Positions 32,547-39,984 of a stretch of 39,984 nucleotides of DNA are shown one piece after another. The stretch comes from an uncultured Acidobacteriia bacterium. GTDB taxonomy: Bacteria; Acidobacteriota; Terriglobia; Bryobacterales; Bryobacteraceae. Position numbers and translations under genes: made by a program. Numbering within the stretch: the first letter of the stretch is position 1; each line of letters starts with the position of its first letter. The stretch spans positions 1 through 39,984 of the forward strand of contig CAIRSA010000296.1 in assembly GCA_903881085.1 (NCBI GenBank), given 5' to 3'. A model generated the notes under the pieces. That model had not been told where the DNA came from, ran no database searches, and saw only the letters and a program-made list of their open reading frames with translations.

Positions 32547-32927
32547 CTACTCTGCAAGTAGAACATTGTCTCCGTAAGATCCAACGGTCGCGTCGGCCGT
32601 GAGTAGTTCTAATCGCGAGACGCGCGCTTGCGCCACCAGCATGCGGTCGAATGGGTCGCGATGAATCCAGGGAAGGCGGGCTACTTCGCGGGCATGATTG
32701 GCCGTGAGTGGCAAGTTTTCGAATTGGCCATCAGCCAAGGCCTGCTCGAATGTTTCCGGGACGCGAAGTTTGCCAAGGCTCTGCTTGAGCCAGATTTCCC
32801 ATAAGGCGACTGGGCTGATAAATATGGAATTTTCTGGATCCGTTATCAATCTTCGCGCGAGCAACGGCAACTTGGAATCGTTATCCATCCACCACAGAAG
32901 TATGTGCGTGTCGAGCAGGATTTTCAC
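32547..32927 (-). CDS. vapC: PIN-domain toxin (VapC family)
   Basis: The 126-aa protein has the PIN pattern: LLDTHILLWWM with D6, SPVALWEIWLK with Glu, HRDPFDRMLVAQA with paired Asp, and TADATVGSYG. It is an RNase toxin of the type paired with Phd antitoxins. The start overlaps the antitoxin stop by 4 bp. It converges on the frameshifted transporter. Confidence 0.92.
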   Translation of the reverse strand: MKILLDTHILLWWMDNDSKLPLLARRLITDPENSIFISPVALWEIWLKQSLGKLRVPETFEQALADGQFENLPLTANHAREVARLPWIHRDPFDRMLVAQARVSRLELLTADATVGSYGDNVLLAE

Positions 32928-33169
32928 TTGGGAGATGGTTCCATTCCAAACGCGTCGGCCATGTCGGGAGGCAAGGAGTCGAAGTCGTCAGCGATCCAAA
33001 TCTGCCCCTTCAAGGCACCCGGCTGGCGAGGTGTCACGGCGCCATTGTACCGGACGATTTTGGCGACGGGCTTGCCGGATTTGGCAAGGATTACTTCGTC
33101 GCCGTTGATCACCGACTCAACCAGAGCGGAGAGCTGCGTCTTTGCCTCGGAGATGTTTCGGATCACCAT
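32924..33169 (-). CDS. Phd/YefM-family antitoxin
   Basis: The 81-aa protein has the Phd DNA-binding fold: VIRNISEAKTQLSALVESVI, then GDEVILAKSGKPVAKIV. The acidic C-terminus (DDFDSLPPDMADAFG) would wrap and inhibit the VapC toxin. It precedes and overlaps the toxin gene and should repress the operon. Confidence 0.9.
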   Translation of the reverse strand: MVIRNISEAKTQLSALVESVINGDEVILAKSGKPVAKIVRYNGAVTPRQPGALKGQIWIADDFDSLPPDMADAFGMEPSPK

Positions 33170-33202
33170 AAGTTCATATTAACATGACCAGGTCTGGTCT
33201 GG

Positions 33203-36200
33203 TTACTTTGGTCGAGTGCGTTGCTGGGTTGTCGATGCTGTTGCCGGGGACCAGCCCAGGACGAACGCGGGGTCGCTCCATTGGGCGGCTTCGGCGGCGG
33301 AGAGCTGGCGCGAGAAGGTGGCGCGCTTGCTGACATCGAGCGGGGCACCGGCCGGGTCAGTGGTTTGATATTCCCAGAACTGCACGTTGGGTGCCGTCGT
33401 CGCATTGTTGAGCAGCCAGCCTTCAGGAAGCACCTGCGGGCCCATAGTGGTGTTGATGAAGATCACTTGGCTGTAGGGGAAGACGGTGGGATCGATGCGA
33501 GCGAGGTACATGCCGGTGACGCCATCGGCCGCGGTGAGGCGGCAGTTGACGAAGACGTAGCCGTTCTGGCCTTGGCCGTTGCGGATCTGTGTGTAGTAGC
33601 CGCCGGAGGTCACAGCTTTGATTTCGGAGTTCTGCAGGTAGACTGCGCCGCCGCCCCAGAGGAAGTCGACGTCGCCTTCGATGTAACTGTCGGTTATGAA
33701 GCCGCTGCCTTGCATTAGCAGGGTGTCTTGAAAACTTTTTAGATTCACGCGGGCGACGATCGCCTTTTGGCCGAAGGAGCGGAGGGCTTCGGCCTGGGAG
33801 CCGCCGTGCGGGGTGGTGTTGAGGATGGTGATGTCCTGCAGGGTGAAGTTATTGGCATCGACGCCGAAGGTGGGGCGGGTTTGCGTCGTCGGATTCAGCG
33901 TGTTGTTATTTGGGTATTGGATGACGCTGGCGTTGCGGTCTTCGCCTTGCACAGTGATGAACGGCTTGTCGGCGGGGACGTGAACGATTCCCGTGATGGG
34001 TGGGCCGGCCTTTACGGTGATGGTGACGGGCTGGGTGTTGCCTGAGGGAACGAAGTCCACGGCACCTTGGACGGAGCAGAAATCGCCACCGTCCCAGGCG
34101 ACCATCAGGGAGGTTGTGCCGGCGGCGGGCGGGGCTTGTTTGGTGGAAAAGCGCCAGAAGTTTGCATCGGAGAAGCCGCTGAAGGCGACGCCGGCGGCGT
34201 CTGTGAGGACACCGGCATCCATGGTTACTGAGTATGTTCCGCCGTAGGGCAGCGGCTGGTGCGGGTAGATGGCTGCGATGTTGCCGGTGACGATGATGGG
34301 CAGGTAGTTGAAGGGCGCGCCGCCGGCGATGCGGGTTTGTTGTACGACGGAGAGGTCGATGACGTCGACTACTTTGCCGGTGGAATCGAAGATAGTGATG
34401 CGGCCGGTCTTGCCGATGCGCGGGGCTTGATCGAAGGCGACGTAGATGCTGTTGTCGGTGCAGAGGGCGGTCTGCATGTTGTAGGGGCGGAAGTCGAGGG
34501 CGCGCATGGCGGAGACGGCGGTGATCTGCGCGGGGGCGCTGGCGACGCTGCCGCTGGAGTTGCTGACGACTACATAGTAAAAGCCGCTGTCGGCGGTGCC
34601 TGCGGATGGGATGGTAAAGGTCGCCGAGTTTGCGCCTGGGATCAGGGTGTCAGGAGTATTAAACCAACGAATCGCCTGGGTTTTGAACCATTGGTAGACA
34701 AGCCCGGAGCCGGTGGCTGCGACTTGCAGCGTGGCGGAACTGCCGACGGTTACAGTAGTGTCGGCGGGTTGAGTAGTGATGGCTGGCGCGGGGGGCACAG
34801 GTGTAGAGCTGACCTTGAGTGTCACCGGATTGCTGGTGGCGAAGCCGCCGCCGTTGGTCACCACTGCGGTGTAGGAGCCGGCATCGGTCAGTTGCACTTT
34901 GTTCAGCGTGAGCGTGGGTGTTGCGGCCGATGGATTGCCGGTGACGGCTTTCGAATCCTTCAGCCATTGATAGCTCAACTGGCTGCCAGATGCGCCGACG
35001 GCCATCACTACATTGCTGCCCACTTGCACGGTGAGGCTGGCGGGCTGCGGCTGGCTGGTGATCACTGGCGCGGCCGGCAGGATGGTGACTTTCAATTCGC
35101 TGAACGTCAGTTTGTTCGAGAAATTGGTGCCGCCGACGCGGAAGGCGAAGTAGTCGAACGATGTGGCAGGTGTGGCGGTGCTTTCGACGGCGGTGTAGTT
35201 CATGCCGCTCAATGCGCCGCCGGTGACCGAGGTGGAGATGCGGGTATCGGTGGCAGTTAGGCGCTCGATGGTGTAGCTGAGGGTGTACGGTGTGTCGTCG
35301 ACTAACGACTGCCGAGCACTCGCGCCGGAACCGTTGATTGTAGCGAAATCGCCAAAGTTGTTAAACAGGCTGGCGTTGGTGAGCACGGCGTGGCGGCCGA
35401 TGACAAACGGGCTGCCGGTGCCGCCAGCGTAGAAGTCAAGGCCGTAGCCGGTGTCGCCGATGAAGGTGGCATCGTTCATCCCTCCGGCGAGATTGGTGGT
35501 GTTGCGTGTGCCTTGCGAATCGAGGACGCCCCAGCGAATATCCTGCCCGTTGTTTTTGAAGCCGCTGACGGAGAACGTCGCGGCCACGGAGAGCTTGTCG
35601 CCAATGCCCAGGACCATGGGCGCACCGGCCTCCGTGAAGAAGGCCCAGATTGCTTCGGACGACGTTCCGGCGGGGGTCATGTCAAGCGTGAAAGAGCCGG
35701 GACGCTCCGTGCGGATGTTGTTGGTGCGGCCGTTGAAGACGAAGAACGAATTGTTGGGCAGGTCCTGCAACTGGCTGTTGCCGTTGGCGAACACATCGTC
35801 GATGACGGTTGGCGCGGGCGCCGGTGCCGCGGGCGCAGTGCAGTAGGTCTTCATGTCGGCGGGGGCGGAGGCCGGGGCCTGCTTTTGCGTCACCACTACA
35901 TCGGCGGAAGTGGGAAAGGCTAGCGGGAAGGGATATTTGGGGTCGACGATTTCGGTGACGTTGGCGTTGACGGCCACGGTTTTTCCGGCGTTATCGATGC
36001 GCACGTTGTTGAGCGTAAGGTTCACGGGCTGCTGGCCGGCGTAGCCTTTCACTGTGGATGTGCCGCCATCGGCCCACAGGTTATCGATTTCTATGTTGCG
36101 GAAGATCGGAATGAGAATGCCGTTTGATGAGGAGTAGTAGGGATCAATGACGATTGGGTTTTTGACGCCGGTCATGCAGACGTTGCTGTACTGGACTTGG

Positions 36201-37153
36201 TCGACGATGCCGCCGTTCGATGCGTCGGACTTGATGCGCAGGCCGTTGTCAGTGCCGATGAAGCGCAGATTGCTGCCCTTCACATTGGTTACGCCGCGCG
36301 ACGTGGGGCTGCCGACAGAAAGGCCATGGCCGGTGCGGAAGGTGGAGTTGGTGATGGTGATGTTCGAGACCGGGCCGCCGCCTCCGCCTTCTAGTGCGAT
36401 GTTGTCGTCGCCGTCGAGCAGGTCGACGTTATCGATGGTGATGTTGCTGGAGCCGGAGAGGTCCATGCCGTCGGAGTTGTAGGGATAGGGCGAGGATGCG
36501 TGGTCGGCGGTGGGGGTGACGATGGTGATGCCGGAGACGGTTGCACCTGTGACGCGACCGAGCAGGATGTGGACGAGCGGGGCGTTCTGGATGGTGAAGC
36601 CGGCGAGGGTGACGTTGGTGGACTGCTGGAAGTCGATCATCTTTGGCGCGTTGAGGCTTTTGGCATAGTTGCCTGCTTTGGCTTGATTCGCCAGGCCCCA
36701 CCAGTTGGGGGTTGTGTTCCAGCCGTGGCCTTCGATGAGGCCGGGGCCGGCTACGCCAACGCCGGAGGCTTTGCAGGCGCTGATCAGGGCGGTGCAGCCG
36801 GTGTTGTTTGTATCGAGGGTGCCGCAGATGGGAGTGGCTCCGCTGCTGTCGCAAGCGGCGGTGCGGGAGGAGGCGGTGCGTTGGAAGTCGGCGGGGTTGG
36901 TGGAGGCGTTGAGTGTGACTCCGGTATCGAGCCAGAGGAGTACGTTGGTGGGGAGGTAGAGTGGGCCGGAGACGAAGGTTGCGCCTTTAGCGGCGGAGAG
37001 GACTACGGCTACCTGGGATTTGGCCCCGGCGCAGGCATCCAGTGCTTGCTGGATGGCGGCGGTTTGGTCGGCGGTGATGGTTTGGCAGACTGGTGGCTGG
37101 ACCTGTGCAAGGAGGGGTAGGGTGAGAAGGAATTGCAGGGCCCATTTACGCAT
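33203..37153 (-). CDS. Polygalacturonase (GH28)-pectinesterase (CE8) fusion, secreted
   Basis: From ATG 37153 (MRKWALQFLLTLPLLAQ, signal peptide) the protein is 1316 aa. Residues ~25-465 are GH28: NSDGMD with D228, DGDDNIAL with D249/D250, TGHGLSVGS with H276, and RIK at 306-308, so all catalytic residues are kept. Residues ~490-720 form a jelly-roll-like beta domain, perhaps sugar binding. Two Ig-like domains follow (SYQWLKDSKAV, VYQWFKTQAI), then an SbsA-like Ig domain. Residues ~1020-1300 are CE8 pectin methylesterase: VAWDGGDFCSVQGAVDF, QAEALRS, QDTLLMQG, GDVDFLWGG and LARID. The last box differs from the usual LGRPW but keeps the Arg. It would de-esterify and cut homogalacturonan. Confidence 0.92.
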   Translation of the reverse strand: MRKWALQFLLTLPLLAQVQPPVCQTITADQTAAIQQALDACAGAKSQVAVVLSAAKGATFVSGPLYLPTNVLLWLDTGVTLNASTNPADFQRTASSRTAACDSSGATPICGTLDTNNTGCTALISACKASGVGVAGPGLIEGHGWNTTPNWWGLANQAKAGNYAKSLNAPKMIDFQQSTNVTLAGFTIQNAPLVHILLGRVTGATVSGITIVTPTADHASSPYPYNSDGMDLSGSSNITIDNVDLLDGDDNIALEGGGGGPVSNITITNSTFRTGHGLSVGSPTSRGVTNVKGSNLRFIGTDNGLRIKSDASNGGIVDQVQYSNVCMTGVKNPIVIDPYYSSSNGILIPIFRNIEIDNLWADGGTSTVKGYAGQQPVNLTLNNVRIDNAGKTVAVNANVTEIVDPKYPFPLAFPTSADVVVTQKQAPASAPADMKTYCTAPAAPAPAPTVIDDVFANGNSQLQDLPNNSFFVFNGRTNNIRTERPGSFTLDMTPAGTSSEAIWAFFTEAGAPMVLGIGDKLSVAATFSVSGFKNNGQDIRWGVLDSQGTRNTTNLAGGMNDATFIGDTGYGLDFYAGGTGSPFVIGRHAVLTNASLFNNFGDFATINGSGASARQSLVDDTPYTLSYTIERLTATDTRISTSVTGGALSGMNYTAVESTATPATSFDYFAFRVGGTNFSNKLTFSELKVTILPAAPVITSQPQPASLTVQVGSNVVMAVGASGSQLSYQWLKDSKAVTGNPSAATPTLTLNKVQLTDAGSYTAVVTNGGGFATSNPVTLKVSSTPVPPAPAITTQPADTTVTVGSSATLQVAATGSGLVYQWFKTQAIRWFNTPDTLIPGANSATFTIPSAGTADSGFYYVVVSNSSGSVASAPAQITAVSAMRALDFRPYNMQTALCTDNSIYVAFDQAPRIGKTGRITIFDSTGKVVDVIDLSVVQQTRIAGGAPFNYLPIIVTGNIAAIYPHQPLPYGGTYSVTMDAGVLTDAAGVAFSGFSDANFWRFSTKQAPPAAGTTSLMVAWDGGDFCSVQGAVDFVPSGNTQPVTITVKAGPPITGIVHVPADKPFITVQGEDRNASVIQYPNNNTLNPTTQTRPTFGVDANNFTLQDITILNTTPHGGSQAEALRSFGQKAIVARVNLKSFQDTLLMQGSGFITDSYIEGDVDFLWGGGAVYLQNSEIKAVTSGGYYTQIRNGQGQNGYVFVNCRLTAADGVTGMYLARIDPTVFPYSQVIFINTTMGPQVLPEGWLLNNATTAPNVQFWEYQTTDPAGAPLDVSKRATFSRQLSAAEAAQWSDPAFVLGWSPATASTTQQRTRPK

Positions 37154-37184
37154 TACCTGGAGTATAACGCGGTGGTGGTCAAGA

Positions 37185-37224
37185 GTCGGGCTGAAGCCCT
37201 CCGCAGGCTGAAAGCCTGCCCCAC
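37185..37224. repeat. Double-hairpin intergenic repeat, copy 2
   Basis: GGGCT-ga-AGCCC is followed by GCAGGCT-ga-AAGCCTGC and CCCCA, the same plan as 15483-15521. It lies between the pectinase start and the end of the ABC transporter operon, where it could act as the operon's terminator on the minus strand, although a T-run is lacking. Confidence 0.6.
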
Positions 37225-37230
37225 CTCGGT

Positions 37231-38130
<900 letters not shown>

Positions 38131-38132
38131 GT

Positions 38133-39094
<962 letters not shown>

Positions 39095-39095
<1 letters not shown>

Positions 39096-39946
39096 TAGAG
39101 TTTCCTCGATTGCGGGTCTAGGGCGTCGCGCAGGCCGTCGCCCACCAGGCTGAGACTTACCAGCGAGAGGATAAGAATGATCGCCGGGCCTAGCAGCAGG
39201 GGCGGGAAAAGCGCCATCACTTGCGCGCCGTCACTGGCGAGGGTGCCGAGCGAGGGCAGCGGCGCTTGCACTCCAAGGCCGAGGAAGCTAAGGAACGCTT
39301 CGCCGAGCACGACCGAGGGAACAGTAAGTGTGGCGGAGACGATGACGGGGCCGAGCGTGTTCGGCAGGATGTGACGCCAGACGATTTGGGCGGAGGATGC
39401 CCCGAGCAGGCGGGCGGCGTCGATGAACTGTTCATTGCGCAGGGTGAGGACCTGACCGCGAACGATGCGGGCCATGGAGAGCCAGGAGATGCTGCCCAGG
39501 GTGGCGATCAGCAGGAACAGATTCTTTTCGAAGAGGGCGAAGAGGATGATGATCAGGATGAGGATGGGCAGTGCGTAGATCATGTCGAGGATGCGCATCA
39601 TGAGGTCGTCTACCCAGCCGCCGAGGTAGCCGGAGATGGCTCCGTAGGCGGCTCCGATGATCACGGAAATGAGCGTGGCGACTACGCCGACGATGAGGCT
39701 GATGCGCAGGCCGTAGAGGACGCGGACGACGATGTCGCGGCCGAGCGTGTCTGTGCCTAGCGGGTGGAGCCAGTTGGGTTCTTGTAGGCGGTTGTCGAAG
39801 TCCTGCGTGGCGTAGCTGCAGTGGTTGTAGGCGAGCATGAGCGGTGGGCCGGCTATGGCGGCGAGGATGAGCAGGAGCATGACGAACGCGCCGGCGAGGG
39901 CGGCGGGGTTGCTGCGGAATGAGATCCAGCGGTCTTGGTTGGTCAT
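39095..39946 (-). CDS. Oligopeptide/dipeptide ABC transporter permease (OppC/DppC-like)
   Basis: The 283-aa membrane protein has the N-terminal OppC segment (RSNPAALAGAFVMLLLILAA), the HPLGTDTLGRDI motif, and the EAA loop (DAARLLGASSAQIVWRHILP) that docks to the ATPases. About six membrane helices are expected. The OppB-like permease and binding protein are presumably encoded beyond the right edge; only 38 bases without a recognisable gene remain. Confidence 0.93.
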
Positions 39947-39984
39947 AGTTTGTCCTGGTTATTGTGGGGACGGAGGGGACGGAC

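Noticed and set aside
34259..35260. 333-residue plus-strand frame inside the pectinase gene, and similar long frames over SelB and the transporter operon
   Set aside because: These are Gly/Asp- or Arg/Ser-rich shadows opposite well-supported genes and have no motifs or ribosome-binding sites.

Overview
The window looks like a chromosomal segment of an acidobacterium of the Solibacter/Bryobacter type. The clues are a secreted protein ending in the Solibacter-specific C-terminal domain (TIGR03437 type), an Oar-like TonB-dependent receptor with a carboxypeptidase-regulatory N-terminus, another secreted carboxypeptidase-regulatory repeat protein, a pectin-degrading fusion enzyme, and families of intergenic hairpin repeats. 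The taxonomic call is inference from protein style; no 16S gene is present.

Region 1 (334-13509) is an integrated genetic element. A perfect 51-bp direct repeat (334-384 and 13459-13509, 13,125 bp apart) is the 3' part of a tRNA-Pro(CGG) gene. The intact tRNA lies at the right end, next to a tyrosine integrase. Inside, right to left, are the integrase, a 52-aa protein, a serine recombinase under a strong promoter that would give a leaderless mRNA, and a 66-aa Lys/Gly-rich protein on the other strand. Then comes a tightly overlapping block: AlpA-like HTH, CHC2 zinc-finger primase-like protein, RepA/RecA-fold ATPase and four small proteins. The left half is cargo: a 371-aa HTH protein, a TIGR03437 secreted protein flanked by 30-bp direct repeats, a trypsin-like protease with an unfamiliar C-terminal domain, and a coupled three-gene set ending in a Schlafen-AlbA/HATPase protein. 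Next to the left att site is a graveyard: a probable integrase tail and a gene remnant whose first ~30 codons resemble DUF499-type defence ATPases. The layout resembles a replication-competent phage satellite or integrative mobilizable element that carries exchangeable, possibly defensive, cargo.

Region 2 (13556-16077, minus) is an ECF sigma factor, a zinc-binding anti-sigma factor and two further genes, probably one regulatory operon. Region 3 (16171-20465, plus) holds a SCP2-type thiolase, a 35-bp tandem repeat, a DUF35-type OB-fold protein, a class I aminotransferase and a secreted repeat protein. Region 4 (20521-22139) has a UPF0175/DUF3368 toxin-antitoxin pair and an acyl-CoA desaturase. 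Region 5 is the large TonB-dependent receptor with a perfect 17-bp terminator hairpin, then two membrane proteins and a Ser/Thr kinase with an N-terminal zinc ribbon and a C-terminal sensor-like domain. Region 6 has the selenocysteine elongation factor SelB, a frameshifted Nramp-like transporter, a Phd/VapC toxin-antitoxin pair, a 1316-aa polygalacturonase-pectinesterase fusion, and the distal part of a dipeptide/oligopeptide ABC transporter operon that runs off the right edge.

The most interesting parts are the tRNA-Pro element with its cargo and defence-gene remnant, the GH28-CE8 fusion, and the paired leaderless promoters inside the element.
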